Positions 29,197 to 38,831 are shown, numbered from the stretch's first letter. The stretch: DNA of 64,000 nt from Pseudomonas sp. TH41 (GCF_016650695.1 NZ_JAEKFH010000003.1:2314001-2378000); one strand, 5' to 3'. Translations and numbers: made by a program. Notes: generated by a model from the letters alone, not told the origin.

Positions 29197-30444
29197 TTAC
29201 TCCGGCAGCAGGCTTTCGCCAGCAAACAACTCGGCTACCGTCTCACGGCGACGCACTTCAACTGCCTGATGACCGTCCACCAACACTTCGGCGGCGCGGC
29301 CGCGGGTGTTGTAGTTGGAACTCATGACAAACCCATAGGCGCCGGCCGAATGCACGGCCAGCAGGTCACCTTCTTCCAGGGCCAGCTGACGATCCTTGGC
29401 CAGGAAGTCGCCGGTTTCGCAGATCGGCCCGACGATGTCGTAAGCGCGAGCTGCGGTCGCGCGCGGGCGCACGGCGGTGACGTCCATCCAGGCTTGATAC
29501 AGTGCCGGGCGGATCAGGTCGTTCATGGCGGCGTCGACGATGGCAAAGTCTTTGTGTTCGGTGTGCTTGAGGTACTCGACCTGAGTCAGCAACACGCCGG
29601 CGTTGGCGACGATGAAACGGCCTGGCTCGAACACCAGCGCCAGTTCACGACCGTCGAGACGCTCGCGTACGGCTTTGATGTAGTCGGCAGCCAATGGCGG
29701 CTCTTCATCGCGATAACGCACGCCCAAACCACCACCGAGATCGATGTGGCGCAGGTAAATGCCGCAATCGCCGAGGCGGTCGACCAGACCTAGCAGGCGG
29801 TCGAGGGCATCAATGAACGGTGGCAGCGTGGTCAGTTGCGAACCGATGTGGCAATCGACGCCGACCACTTCCAGGTTCGGTAGCTGCGCGGCACGGATGT
29901 ACACGTCTTCGGCGTCGGCGATGGCGATGCCGAACTTGTTCTCTTTCAGGCCGGTGGAGATGTACGGGTGAGTGCCGGCATCGACGTCCGGGTTCACGCG
30001 CAGCGAGATCGGTGCGCGAACGCCTAGCTCGGCGGCGACGACTTGCAGGCGTTCGAGTTCGTCGGTGGATTCGACGTTGAAGCAATGCACGCCGACTTCC
30101 AGGGCGCGACGCATGTCGTCACGGGTCTTGCCGACCCCGGAGAACACGATCTTGTCGGCGCTGCCGCCAGCGGCCAAAACGCGTTCCAGCTCACCACGGG
30201 AGACGATGTCGAAACCGGCGCCAAGACGGGCCAGGACATTCAGTACACCCAGGTTGGAGTTGGCTTTGACTGCAAAGCAAACCAGGTGCGGCATGCCGGC
30301 CAGCGCATCGGCGTAAGCCAGGTACTGGGCTTCGATGTGGGCGCGGGAGTAGACGTAGGTCGGCGTGCCAAAACGTTCGGCAATGGCGGACAGGGCAACA
30401 CCTTCCGCGAACAGCTCGCCGTCACGGTAGTTAAAAGCGTCCAT
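29197..30444 (-). CDS. lysA: Diaminopimelate decarboxylase
   Basis: LysA makes L-lysine from meso-diaminopimelate. The 415-residue fold-type III PLP enzyme has Lys60 in [13 protein letters not shown], the His of DCHIGSQ, the glycine loop [10 protein letters not shown] and the CETGD motif near residue 343, which supplies the second active site cysteine. It lies between lppL and dapF, 9 and 4 bases away. Confidence 0.95.
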   Translation of the reverse strand: MDAFNYRDGELFAEGVALSAIAERFGTPTYVYSRAHIEAQYLAYADALAGMPHLVCFAVKANSNLGVLNVLARLGAGFDIVSRGELERVLAAGGSADKIVFSGVGKTRDDMRRALEVGVHCFNVESTDELERLQVVAAELGVRAPISLRVNPDVDAGTHPYISTGLKENKFGIAIADAEDVYIRAAQLPNLEVVGVDCHIGSQLTTLPPFIDALDRLLGLVDRLGDCGIYLRHIDLGGGLGVRYRDEEPPLAADYIKAVRERLDGRELALVFEPGRFIVANAGVLLTQVEYLKHTEHKDFAIVDAAMNDLIRPALYQAWMDVTAVRPRATAARAYDIVGPICETGDFLAKDRQLALEEGDLLAVHSAGAYGFVMSSNYNTRGRAAEVLVDGHQAVEVRRRETVAELFAGESLLPE

Positions 30445-30453
30445 GGCGTTCCC

Positions 30454-30627
30454 TTATTGGTAGACGTCGTGCTTGTGTGCTTTCGAAGGAGATTGCTGCG
30501 ACGCCTTGGCCTGCTCGGCAGGATCCTGGCTGTCGTCGGGCAGGTACAGCGGGCCTTTTTGACCACAGGCCGACACTAGGCAGGCAACCGCGACGAGCGC
30601 AGCAAGGGAAGAGATCAGGCGCTTCAT
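30454..30627 (-). CDS. lppL: Small lipoprotein LppL
   Basis: A 57-residue lipoprotein with signal peptide MKRLISSLAALVAVACLVSA and lipidated Cys21, followed by GQKGPLYLPDD. That GxKGPLYxP segment is the mark of the LptM/LppL (YifL) family; E. coli LptM helps mature the LptD outer-membrane translocon. It is the first gene of the lppL-lysA-dapF operon, ending 9 bases before lysA. Confidence 0.92.
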   Translation of the reverse strand: MKRLISSLAALVAVACLVSACGQKGPLYLPDDSQDPAEQAKASQQSPSKAHKHDVYQ

Positions 30628-30716
30628 GGCGAAATCCTTGAAAATGCGTTAATTGCGCCGGAGTATACCGGCCACCCGGCAGCTTGCCTATGCGACGCGG
30701 CTCCCGTCCGGCGGGG

Positions 30717-30849
30717 CTTTGTGGCGAGGGGATTTATCCCCGTTCGGCTGCGCAGCAGTCGCAAGCATTCACGCTTAACCTTGAACTGCTGGGGCTGCTG
30801 CGCAACCCAACGGGGATAAATCCCCTCACCACAAAGGCCCGCTCCCACA
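30717..30849. repeat. Long inverted repeat of a fourth REP-like family
   Basis: CTTTGTGGCGAGGGGATTTA at the left edge and its complement ending at 30836 bracket a GGCTGCGCAGCAGT-type core. A GCCCGCTCCCACA tail follows. It fills much of the 338-base divergent gap between lppL and cyaY; I see no gene there. Confidence 0.85.
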
Positions 30850-30965
30850 GGTACAGCGTTTGATGTACCTAAATCGGTCCTTGATCGTTATCCTTTGCAA
30901 TCACCGGGGCTCGCCCGTATCTTGCGGCGCTTGAGCGTGAGTAGACACTTTTTGAGGTTCCCGCA

Positions 30966-31298
30966 ATGAGTTTGACTGAAGCCCGTTTTCACGATCTGGT
31001 CGATGCCACCCAGCAGACGCTGGAGGATATTTTTGACGAGAGTGACCTGGATATCGATCTGGAGAGCTCGGCCGGTGTGCTCACCGTCAAGTTCGAAAAC
31101 GGCAGCCAGTTGATCTTCAGCCGTCAGGAGCCGCTGCGTCAGTTGTGGCTGGCGGCAGTGTCCGGCGGTTTCCACTTCGACTATGACGAAGAGAGCGAAC
31201 GCTGGATGTGCGACAAGAGCGAAGAGCAACTGGGCGAAATGCTAGAGCGCATCGTCAAGCAGCAAGCCGGTGCTGATTTCGATTTCGAAGGCCTGTGA
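30966..31298 (+). CDS. cyaY: Frataxin-like iron donor CyaY
   Basis: The 110-residue protein is a frataxin homologue that binds iron and tunes IscS-dependent Fe-S cluster assembly. The acidic N-terminal helix (EARFHDLVDATQQTLEDIFD) and the beta-sheet residues (GSQLIFSRQEPLRQLWLA, FHFDYDEESERWMC) are conserved. The DUF1289 gene starts 4 bases after its stop, so the two are co-transcribed. Confidence 0.94.
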   Translation: MSLTEARFHDLVDATQQTLEDIFDESDLDIDLESSAGVLTVKFENGSQLIFSRQEPLRQLWLAAVSGGFHFDYDEESERWMCDKSEEQLGEMLERIVKQQAGADFDFEGL

Positions 31299-31302
31299 GA
31301 CC

Positions 31303-31530
31303 GTGACTCAGCCTGTACCTGTTCGTCCGCCCAAGCCGCTCTACAGCAATGTCAGCCCGGCGGTGCCTTCGCCGTGCAGCGGCGTTTGTCGGCTGGATGA
31401 GCAAAAGGTTTGCCTGGGGTGTTTTCGCCATGTCGAAGACATCCGCGAATGGCGCTCGGCGGACGATGAGCGCCGCCGGGTCATCTGTGCCCAGGCCTCG
31501 AATCGCAAAGCCACCACCAATTCTGTGTAG
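31303..31530 (+). CDS. DUF1289 domain protein
   Basis: The 75-residue product has the DUF1289 cysteine pattern, SPCSGVCRLDEQKVCLGCFR, followed by EIREW-like IREWRSADDERRRVI. The four cysteines suggest a metal or Fe-S site. I start at the GTG at 31303 directly after cyaY; the frame is open to 31270 inside cyaY. Its position behind the iron donor cyaY fits an iron-related role, which is inferred. A REP pair begins at its stop. Confidence 0.82.
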   Translation: MTQPVPVRPPKPLYSNVSPAVPSPCSGVCRLDEQKVCLGCFRHVEDIREWRSADDERRRVICAQASNRKATTNSV

Positions 31531-31645
31531 GAGCTGCCGAAGGCTCGGGCCGCGTTCGGACGATCTTTTGATCTTTTGATCTTTTGATCTTCTGGCGGCG
31601 CGGCTCGTAAAGATCAAAAGATCGCAGCCTGCGGCAGCTCCTACA
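31526..31645. repeat. REP pair with variant half and an octamer repeat
   Basis: The left unit has the GGCTCGGGCCGCGTTCGGAC variant also seen at 25918, followed by four copies of GATCTTTT (31562-31592). The right unit is standard. The element overlaps the DUF1289 stop region. Confidence 0.85.
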
Positions 31646-31772
31646 GGGATCGCGCACAGAAGATCGTGTAAAGGGGGCGTGTACAGGGATCGTGCAGACC
31701 GTCCGGTGCTGACTTGTATATTTATTGAGCTGTGATAGTGTCCGGAAACGCCTCAACCCATCGAGGCTCGTG

Positions 31773-31801
31773 AAAACCCCGCCTTTTTCTGGCGGGGTTT
31801 T
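31773..31801 (+). terminator. Strong terminator-like hairpin 38 bases before rnk
   Basis: AAAACCCCGCC and GGCGGGGTTTT pair around TTTTTCT, followed by a T-rich tract. It may end transcripts from cyaY-DUF1289 or act as an attenuator in an rnk leader. A small hairpin (CCTC/GAGG, 31751-31766) precedes it. Confidence 0.8.
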
Positions 31802-31838
31802 GCTTTTTCTGTGCAGAAGAAAGGAGTCTGCCTCAATC

Positions 31839-32249
31839 ATGACCGCACCTTCCATCACCCTTACTCGACTGGACGTTCAACGTCTGGAGCGCCTGATTGA
31901 CAGCCTGGATGACACGTTGCCGGGCGTGATCGCGCTGCAAACCGAACTGGACCGCGCCGATACCCTGGTCAGTCACGAAGACGTGCCGGCCGATGTCGTG
32001 ACCATGAATTCCCGTGTGCATTGCCGCGAAGAGAGCAGTGGCAAGGACTATCACCTGACGTTGGTTTACCCGAAGGACGCCAACGCCGACGAAGGCAAGA
32101 TCTCCATTCTGGCACCGGTCGGCAGCGCGCTGCTCGGCCTCAAAGTGGGTCAGCACATCGACTGGCCCGCACCGGGCGGCAAAACCCTGAAGCTGACCCT
32201 GCTGGAAGTCGAATCGCAGCCGGCCAATGGCGGCGCTTTTCCGGAATAA
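31839..32249 (+). CDS. rnk: Nucleoside diphosphate kinase regulator Rnk
   Basis: The 136-residue protein is Rnk: an N-terminal short coiled coil (LTRLDVQRLERLIDSL) and a GreA-like C-terminal FKBP-fold domain (DEGKISILAPVGSALLGLKV). In P. aeruginosa and E. coli it changes nucleoside diphosphate kinase levels and binds RNA polymerase near the secondary channel. The ATG at 31839 matches the family start; the upstream frame runs through the terminator hairpin. Confidence 0.93.
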   Translation: MTAPSITLTRLDVQRLERLIDSLDDTLPGVIALQTELDRADTLVSHEDVPADVVTMNSRVHCREESSGKDYHLTLVYPKDANADEGKISILAPVGSALLGLKVGQHIDWPAPGGKTLKLTLLEVESQPANGGAFPE

Positions 32250-32255
32250 AACGCC

Positions 32256-35102
32256 TCAGACCTGCTCGAGCGCCTCGTTCAATGCGCGCTCCAGGTCAGC
32301 TTTGTAGCGCAGGTATAAATTGCTTGAACTCGGCCCATCACCGAGCAAACCAGACAGGTCCAGGTCGGTGATGTAGCAGCGGTAGCGCTCAGTCTCGCGG
32401 CGCTGCTCGACGATTTCCCGGGCGACCACGCTGAACAGCTGGTCACCATGTTCCAACTCTGAAAATTCCCGCTGATTGCAATACAACGTGACCTGCACTT
32501 TACCCGGCTGGGCTTTGCCGACGATCGCCTGCACGTCGTAAAACGGTTTGTTGATCGGGGATTGCGGCGCCGGCCGGGCTTCGACCCGGCGCGCTCGACC
32601 CGGACCTGAAGGCAGCAGTTGGTAATACAGCGTTTCCAGGCTCAAAGGTTGTGCGGCGTCCATCGGCAGTAGGGCATCGCGCCGGTACTGGATCGATTGC
32701 AGGAAGCGTTGTAACGGCACCAACAGGCTTTGTTCGTCGTGGTAGGGCAGCCGCTGCTGCCACAAGGCGTTGAACTCATCGAGTACATACAGATCGGCGA
32801 GGCCTTCGTTGATCCGGTAGAACACCTGAATACAGTCCGTCCGGCCCATCGGCAGAATCAGCGCCAGGTCATGCTCTTCCAGCGCCTTTGGGTCCAGGTG
32901 CAGCGGGCTGTAGCTCACCCGTTCTGCGCCCAGGTAATCGAGTAGCGCAGGCAGCGTGGCGAGGGCAACGTGATTGACCTGCCCGGGCACCAGCTCCAGC
33001 ACGTGATAGTGCTGCTGGACCTGAATCAGGTAGCGATGATTGAGTTTGCTCAGCAGCAGGTTTTGCGCGGTGTCGAGGATTTCCTCGACCCGCTGGGCGA
33101 TGAACTGCGCACGGTTGTGGCAGAAGCAGCGCACACGCAATTTTGGCGGCTGCGCTGTGGCTGGCAGGTTGTTGAGGTAATCTCGCACGCAGTCGAGCAA
33201 GGCGTGGCGGCCATCGAAGCGGTTGACCAGCACCTCGTTCCAGCTATTGAGCGTGACCTGGTCCAGTGTCAGCACCAGATTTTCCCTGACGCCTGCGTAG
33301 CTCAGGGAGTCGGTGCGCTCGGTGGTCATCAGAATGTTCAGGTCGCGGTGGTGCTTGAGCGGATCAATGCCGACGTTAACCAGAATCAGCACTTCACTTG
33401 GCGCACTGGCGCGCAATAGCGGTTCTTCGGCTACGGTGGGCAGCGGCAGCGCGATGCTCTGTTGCAGGCTGCCGAGCAGGTTGAACAGCTCGAACTCGCT
33501 CAGGTCGCTGGTGCCCGGATGCAAGGCCAGTCGGGTGCTGCTGTCGATCACGCCGTTGCGGTGACACCAGGCCAACAACTCCAATAATTGGCGGCTGCGT
33601 TTGATCGGGGCGAAATGCTCCCACTCCTGGGCCGTCAGGCTGCCGTTGTACAAACCCCATTGGGCTTGCCCCGATTCTTTCTTGTTCGGCGCCTGCACCA
33701 GCGTCAGTGTGTCTTCGGCCAGGTCCGGGGCGATGCCCGGGTTGATGAACTCGACCTTGTTGGCCTTGCGCTCGAAGGCCGCGTACAGCCGCCGACCCAG
33801 GACGTTCAGGTCGCGTTTGTTGATCAAGCTGACGGTTTGTTCGCTGCGGGCGAACTGAGTCAGGAAGCGGTAGCTGTAATTCAGCTCGTTGACCAAGGCC
33901 CGCCGTTCAGCGCTGACCTGACGCACTTTCCACTGGCTGCGGCTGTCGAGCAAGGCCAGCTGACGCTGATCCCACTGCCACTCGTGGCTCAGGCGTTCAA
34001 GCAGCGAGCGTTGCCAACTTTGAGTGCGACTGCTGCTGCCGGTCAGCTTGCGATTGACCTTCAGGTACAGCGCCCGACGCACCAGTTCCAGACGTTCTGG
34101 CTCGCCACGGGCGGTGAGGTATTCCTCGATGCGCCGGTAGACCACGACGTAAGGGTCCAGCTCGTCGAGGTCGAGCTGATTGGCGAACACGGCTTGCTTG
34201 AAACGCAGGCTCAGGCAGTGAACCCTCGGGTGTTCGCTGGCGTAGACCTCGGTCAGCAGCAGCTTGAGCACCGATTTATAGGGGGACTCGATGCCCTTGA
34301 ACAGTTGCCAGAGCCCGGCGCCGACGAATTCGCCAGGGGGGATATAGGCCAGGTGCCCCAGGTCCAGGGTTTCATCGGCGCGGATAAAGCGCTTGGAAAT
34401 CAGCGTGTGGGTGTAGCGGTCGTAGCTTGCCTCTTCGTAGACCGGCACCAGCCACCAGATCGGGGTGCGCCCGGCCAGCCAGATCGCGGTGCGATAAAAT
34501 TCGTCCAGCAGCAGGTAGTGCTGGGTGGTGCCGCAATCTTCTGAACTCAATTGTGTATCGCGTTCGCCGCGCACGAAACGGGTCGGATCGATCAGGAAGA
34601 AGTGTGCCTCGGCACCTTGGCTGGCAGCCCAGGTCTCGAGCAGCTGGCATTTTTTGCGCAGCTCGGCGAGATCGTTTTCGCTCAGGTCCGGACCGTGACA
34701 AACCCATACGTCCATGTCGCTCTGATCGGCCTGAGCCAGGGTGCCGAGGCTCCCCATCAGGAACAGGCCGTGAATGGGGCGCGGCGGATTGCTGCCATGA
34801 CGTGGCTTGTAGGAAAACGAGCGAGTCAGGCGCTGAGCTTCGGCGAGGGTGTTGGCGTCGGGCTCGAAGTTCGACAGCCCGGCCGGTGTACTGCCCGAAA
34901 CGTAGCCCGGCAGCAGTGGATGATTGACGTGGAAAAACAGCGGCAGCAGGGTCAATACCCCTTGCTGGCGGGACGACAGGCCTTCCATGGCGCGCGCCAT
35001 CCGGCCCTCGTTGAGCGTCAGAAAACGTGCACGCAGTTGATTCAGAACCTTGCGGTCTATTCCCTCGGCCAGATCGGGGCGGATTTCATGGGTGCGGGTC
35101 AT
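32256..35102 (-). CDS. cyaA: Class I adenylate cyclase
   Basis: The 948-residue protein is a class I (enterobacterial type) adenylate cyclase producing cAMP for Vfr/CRP-like control. The N-terminal catalytic half begins TRTHEIRPDLAEGIDRKVLN and contains LMGSLGTLAQADQSDMDVWV with the metal-binding acidic pair; the C-terminal half is regulatory. Its 3' end is 6 bases from the rnk stop on the other strand, so transcripts converge. No clear promoter was found in the 197 bases upstream. Confidence 0.95.
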   Translation of the reverse strand: MTRTHEIRPDLAEGIDRKVLNQLRARFLTLNEGRMARAMEGLSSRQQGVLTLLPLFFHVNHPLLPGYVSGSTPAGLSNFEPDANTLAEAQRLTRSFSYKPRHGSNPPRPIHGLFLMGSLGTLAQADQSDMDVWVCHGPDLSENDLAELRKKCQLLETWAASQGAEAHFFLIDPTRFVRGERDTQLSSEDCGTTQHYLLLDEFYRTAIWLAGRTPIWWLVPVYEEASYDRYTHTLISKRFIRADETLDLGHLAYIPPGEFVGAGLWQLFKGIESPYKSVLKLLLTEVYASEHPRVHCLSLRFKQAVFANQLDLDELDPYVVVYRRIEEYLTARGEPERLELVRRALYLKVNRKLTGSSSRTQSWQRSLLERLSHEWQWDQRQLALLDSRSQWKVRQVSAERRALVNELNYSYRFLTQFARSEQTVSLINKRDLNVLGRRLYAAFERKANKVEFINPGIAPDLAEDTLTLVQAPNKKESGQAQWGLYNGSLTAQEWEHFAPIKRSRQLLELLAWCHRNGVIDSSTRLALHPGTSDLSEFELFNLLGSLQQSIALPLPTVAEEPLLRASAPSEVLILVNVGIDPLKHHRDLNILMTTERTDSLSYAGVRENLVLTLDQVTLNSWNEVLVNRFDGRHALLDCVRDYLNNLPATAQPPKLRVRCFCHNRAQFIAQRVEEILDTAQNLLLSKLNHRYLIQVQQHYHVLELVPGQVNHVALATLPALLDYLGAERVSYSPLHLDPKALEEHDLALILPMGRTDCIQVFYRINEGLADLYVLDEFNALWQQRLPYHDEQSLLVPLQRFLQSIQYRRDALLPMDAAQPLSLETLYYQLLPSGPGRARRVEARPAPQSPINKPFYDVQAIVGKAQPGKVQVTLYCNQREFSELEHGDQLFSVVAREIVEQRRETERYRCYITDLDLSGLLGDGPSSSNLYLRYKADLERALNEALEQV

Positions 35103-35299
35103 GTCAGCTCAAACCGGCTCGCAGGGCTCGGACGTGGAAGGTCACAGGGTGAGGGGCAGTTTAGCGCCTCGGCCCCGGGACTTTTAAGCTGATTTTGTTT
35201 TTCTGGCGTCAGATTTCTATCGCGGGGCGACACGGCAGATAACAGAGTGTGCCCGCGGAAATCCCGTGGCAGGGGTTTCCGTGGGCGAAACGATAATGC

Positions 35300-35545
35300 T
35301 CAGGCTGTTTCCTGGACGCTCAGAATGGTGAGAACGGTTTGCACATTTTGCGCGGCGTCACGGCCCAGGCTGGTCAGATAACCACCATCGGGCTGGTCGA
35401 TCAGTTCTTTTTCGTACAGGCGTTTGGCAGCGGCAATGGCTTTCGGAGCAGCGGTCTGATGAATTTTCAAACCTTCCTGGGAACTGTCCAGGTTGAAGAG
35501 CGCGAGGATTTCCAGTTCGGCAACCAACTCAGGGGTAAGCGACAT
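35300..35545 (-). CDS. TIGR02647 family protein
   Basis: The 81-residue protein (MSLTPELVAELEILALFNLD, then AAPKAIAAAKRLYEKELI and QPDGGYLTSLGRDAAQ) belongs to TIGR02647, a small family in gammaproteobacteria often labelled DNA-binding because it resembles a winged helix. Its role is unknown. It stands alone in front of cyaA on the same strand, 197 bases away. Confidence 0.82.
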   Translation of the reverse strand: MSLTPELVAELEILALFNLDSSQEGLKIHQTAAPKAIAAAKRLYEKELIDQPDGGYLTSLGRDAAQNVQTVLTILSVQETA

Positions 35546-35668
35546 AAGGACTCCAGACTTTCTAGGAATTGGACGACAGCGCCCCTAAGGTGAGCTCACT
35601 TGTGCGGCATGTCCAGTGCTCGCGACAGGGTTTTTCGCCTCGGGCGACATTCCCCGGTAACGGAGTGT

Positions 35669-35768
35669 TGTAGGAGCGAGCTTGCTCGCGAAAATCGTTA
35701 ACGATCATGCGGGGCATCTGATTTCCCGCAGCGACCTTGAGTTTTTCGCGAGCAAGCTCGCTCCTACA
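35669..35768. repeat. REP pair (GTAGGAGCGAGCTTGCTCGCGA family)
   Basis: Facing GGAGCGAGCTTGCTCGCGA units around a 50-base centre, between two small minus-strand genes. Confidence 0.9.
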
Positions 35769-35779
35769 GGGGGGCGGGC

Positions 35780-36064
35780 TTACTTCTTTTCCGGTGGCAG
35801 CTCTGGCAGTGCACGCAGCGCGGTTTCATACCATTCGGTGTTGAACGCGCGGTCTTCTTCGAGGATTGCGTCGATTTCTACCGCCAAAACGTGGGCCATC
35901 AGGTTGAGGATTTCTTCCCGTTCGTAGCCCACCAGCGTCAACTTGTTGAACGTCGCCTTGGCGGCTGGCGGGTTGTCGCTTTCAATCTGGTTTTCGATGG
36001 CTTCGATCAGGGTGTTTTCGGTAAATTCTTCTTCGTCGCTATCGATGTCGGTTGGCTCGCTCAT
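35780..36064 (-). CDS. Small acidic conserved hypothetical protein
   Basis: The 94-residue protein has an acidic N-terminus (DIDSDEEEFTENTLIEAIEN) followed by a predicted helical region, NKLTLVGYEREEILNLMAHV, and a conserved end, ALRALPELPPEKK. I recognise it as common in pseudomonads beside cyaA but know no function. GGAG precedes the ATG at 36064. The wording LTLVGYEREEILNLMA resembles small DUF1841-like helical proteins only loosely. Confidence 0.75.
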   Translation of the reverse strand: MSEPTDIDSDEEEFTENTLIEAIENQIESDNPPAAKATFNKLTLVGYEREEILNLMAHVLAVEIDAILEEDRAFNTEWYETALRALPELPPEKK

Positions 36065-36188
36065 GGCAGGCTCCTAAAGTTAAGGCAGCCAGTTTACCTG
36101 CATTCAGCACTGTGATGCTGCTGGCAAGAATCGCCTTTGCGTTCTATAAAACAGGACTGCCAACCCCGCACGGCCTGGAGGCTTTATG

Positions 36189-36848
36189 ATGCTCAAGCTT
36201 TATGGATTTCCCGTCAGTAACTACTACAACATGGTGAAACTGGCGTTGCTCGAGAAGGACCTGCCCTTCGAAGAGGTGCCGTTTTACGCGGGAACAAGCC
36301 CGGAAGCGCTGGCCATCAGCCCGCGCGGAAAGATCCCGGTGCTACGTGCCGAGCAAGGTTTCATCAATGAAACCGCTGTGATACTCGAGTACATCGAGCA
36401 GAGCCAGAAAGGCACGCCGCTGCTGCCGAGCGATCCATTTGAACGGGCGCAAGTCCTGGCGTTGGCCAAGGAAATCGAGCTGTACATCGAACTGCCCGCG
36501 CGAGCCTGTTACGGCGAAGCGTTTTTCGGCACGCCGGTGCCGGACGCGATCAAGGACAAGACCAAGGCTGAGTTGCTGCTGGGGTTCGCCTCGCTGGGCC
36601 GGCATGGCCAATTCGCCCCTTACGTAGCGGGTGATAGCCTGAGCGTGGCGGATTTGTATTTCCTGTACAGCGTGCCGTTGGCGAGTGCCGTGGCGCAGAA
36701 ACTGTTTGGCCTGGATCTGTTGGCGGAGATTCCTGCGGCCAAGGCGCTGCTGGAGCGTTTGGAGAAGAACCCGAACGTGCAGCGGATTGCGGCGGACAAG
36801 GAAGCGGCGATGCCAGCCTTTATGGCGATGGTTGCGTCCAAGAGGTAG
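36189..36848 (+). CDS. Glutathione S-transferase family protein
   Basis: The 219-residue protein has an N-terminal thioredoxin-like GST domain (MLKLYGFPVSNYYNMVKLAL, with the cis-Pro in GKIPVLRAEQG and NETAVILEYIEQ) and a helical C-terminal domain (about 90-210). The catalytic residue is uncertain. GGAGG lies 7 bases before the ATG at 36189; the ATG at 36186 is only 4 bases from it and adds one Met. Substrate unknown. Confidence 0.88.
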   Translation: MLKLYGFPVSNYYNMVKLALLEKDLPFEEVPFYAGTSPEALAISPRGKIPVLRAEQGFINETAVILEYIEQSQKGTPLLPSDPFERAQVLALAKEIELYIELPARACYGEAFFGTPVPDAIKDKTKAELLLGFASLGRHGQFAPYVAGDSLSVADLYFLYSVPLASAVAQKLFGLDLLAEIPAAKALLERLEKNPNVQRIAADKEAAMPAFMAMVASKR

Positions 36849-36873
36849 GTTTGTAGCGTCCTTTAGGCCGCTT

Positions 36874-36964
36874 TCGCGAGCAAGCCCGCTCCCACATTAG
36901 AGGGGTGGTGAACACAAATTCTGTGAACACCGGAGATCCAATGTGGGAGCGGGCTTGCTCGCGA
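36874..36964. repeat. REP pair (GTGGGAGCGGGCTTGCTCGCG family)
   Basis: Facing CGCGAGCAAGCCCGCTCCCA and GTGGGAGCGGGCTTGCTCGC units between the convergent GST and argH genes. Confidence 0.88.
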
Positions 36965-36977
36965 AGCTTTTGACAAT

Positions 36978-38372
36978 TTAGCGGCTGGCGAGCAGTGCCT
37001 GGCCGCGAGCCACAGCCTTCTTGACCTGCGCCGGCGCAGTGCCGCCGATATGGTCACGGGCATTTACCGAGCCTTCCAGCGTCAGTACGGCAAATACGTC
37101 CTGATCAATCTGGTCGCTGAACTTGCGCAGCTCCTCCAGGCTCATTTCCGCCAGGTCCTTGCCGCTTTCCACGCCGTACTTCACGGCATGGCCAACGATT
37201 TCGTGGCAGTCACGGAACGGCAGGCCACGGCGTACCAGGTAGTCGGCCAGGTCGGTGGCGGTGGAGAAGCCGCGCAGTGCCGCTTCACGCATTATTGCGT
37301 GCTTGGGTTTGATCGCCGGGATCATGTCGGCAAAGGCCCGCAGCGAGTCGCGCAAGGTGTCGGCGGCATCGAACAGCGGTTCTTTATCTTCCTGGTTGTC
37401 CTTGTTGTAGGCCAAAGGCTGGCCTTTCATCAGGGTTAGCAGGCCCATCAGTGCACCGAACACGCGGCCGGTCTTGCCGCGAACCAGTTCTGGCACGTCC
37501 GGGTTTTTCTTTTGCGGCATGATCGAGCTGCCGGTGCAGAAACGGTCCGGCAGATCGATGAACTGGAACTGCGCGCTGGTCCACAGCACCAGCTCTTCGG
37601 AGAAGCGCGACAAGTGCATCATCGCGATGCTCGCGGCCGAGCAGAATTCGATGGCGAAGTCGCGATCGGAGACGTTGTCCAGCGAGTTGCCGCCGACGGC
37701 GTCGAAGCCCAACAGTTGGGCGGTGTATTCACGGTCGATCGGGTAAGTGGTGCCGGCCAGCGCGGCGCTGCCCAGCGGCATGCGGTTGGTGCGCTTGCGG
37801 CAATCCACCAGACGCTCGTAGTCGCGGCTGAGCATTTCGAACCAGGCCAACATGTGGTGGCCGAAGGTCACCGGCTGCGCGGTTTGCAGGTGAGTGAAGC
37901 CCGGCATGATGCTCCCGGCTTCGCGTTCGGCCTGTTCCAGCAAGCCTTTTTGCAGGCGGGTAATTTCGCCCAGAATCAGGTCGATCTCGTCACGCAGCCA
38001 CAAACGAATGTCGGTGGCGACCTGGTCGTTACGGCTGCGGCCGGTGTGCAACTTTTTACCGGTCACGCCGATGCGGTCGGTCAGACGCGCCTCGATGTTC
38101 ATGTGCACGTCTTCAAGGTCGATGCGCCAGTCGAACTGGCCGGCCTCGATTTCACCCTGGATGGTTTTCAGGCCGTCGGTGATGCTGTCGCGCTCGGCAT
38201 CGGTCAGCACGCCGACCTTGGCCAGCATGGTGGCGTGGGCGATCGAGCCCATGATGTCGTGGCGATACAGGCGCTGGTCGAAAGTGACGGAGGCGGTGAA
38301 GCGGGCGACGAAGGCGTCGACGGGTTCACTGAAGCGGCCGCCCCAGGACTGATTGGTCTTGTCAGTGCTCAT
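36978..38372 (-). CDS. argH: Argininosuccinate lyase
   Basis: ArgH is the last enzyme of arginine synthesis, splitting argininosuccinate into arginine and fumarate. The 464-residue protein has the fumarase/ASL signature [12 protein letters not shown] near residue 280, the HTGRSRNDQ motif near 107 and the early [17 protein letters not shown]. Length is as expected. It is divergent from algR over a 459-base gap. Confidence 0.96.
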   Translation of the reverse strand: MSTDKTNQSWGGRFSEPVDAFVARFTASVTFDQRLYRHDIMGSIAHATMLAKVGVLTDAERDSITDGLKTIQGEIEAGQFDWRIDLEDVHMNIEARLTDRIGVTGKKLHTGRSRNDQVATDIRLWLRDEIDLILGEITRLQKGLLEQAEREAGSIMPGFTHLQTAQPVTFGHHMLAWFEMLSRDYERLVDCRKRTNRMPLGSAALAGTTYPIDREYTAQLLGFDAVGGNSLDNVSDRDFAIEFCSAASIAMMHLSRFSEELVLWTSAQFQFIDLPDRFCTGSSIMPQKKNPDVPELVRGKTGRVFGALMGLLTLMKGQPLAYNKDNQEDKEPLFDAADTLRDSLRAFADMIPAIKPKHAIMREAALRGFSTATDLADYLVRRGLPFRDCHEIVGHAVKYGVESGKDLAEMSLEELRKFSDQIDQDVFAVLTLEGSVNARDHIGGTAPAQVKKAVARGQALLASR

Positions 38373-38520
38373 GAATTCGCTCGTATCGGCTGAAGAAAGA
38401 TGGCGTAGAAAGCTGCCGCGGATAATAACAGGGTTGCCAATCCTGTCGCTGACACTGGTCGGTACGTTTTTTTCTCATGGCCCGGCCCATACTCGGGGGT
38501 GTGCACGGGGCAATTGCGCA

Positions 38521-38548
38521 ACGATATTTTTCAAATGAGCAATATCGT
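38521..38548. promoter_or_regulatory. Inverted repeat between argH and algR
   Basis: ACGATATT (38521-38528) and AATATCGT (38541-38548) form a perfect 8-base inverted repeat with a 12-base spacer. It lies midway in a 459-base gap that otherwise holds no gene. It could be an operator for algR or argH; no known regulator site matches it. Confidence 0.45.
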
Positions 38549-38831
38549 CTCGGCAACCGTCTACAGTTGGACAGTAGGATCAGTGCACTTCTAGATGCTG
38601 CAACTGACTATAAGAAGAGGGGATGTTCATATTGTGTATCAACAAACCCTGTGGCGATGCCTCGCCAATGTTGGCCTGGGTCGCCAATCGCCAGGCAGAT
38701 GAAAATTTAGCCGTCGGTCGGGCGGCACTTTTTGGCCTTCGCGCTAGTCTTAGCGTGGATCGCGGTGACGGACGTCACTTCACCTGTCTACGCTATCCTT
38801 GTGCGAGACTCACGCAGGAATCCAGCGCAAT

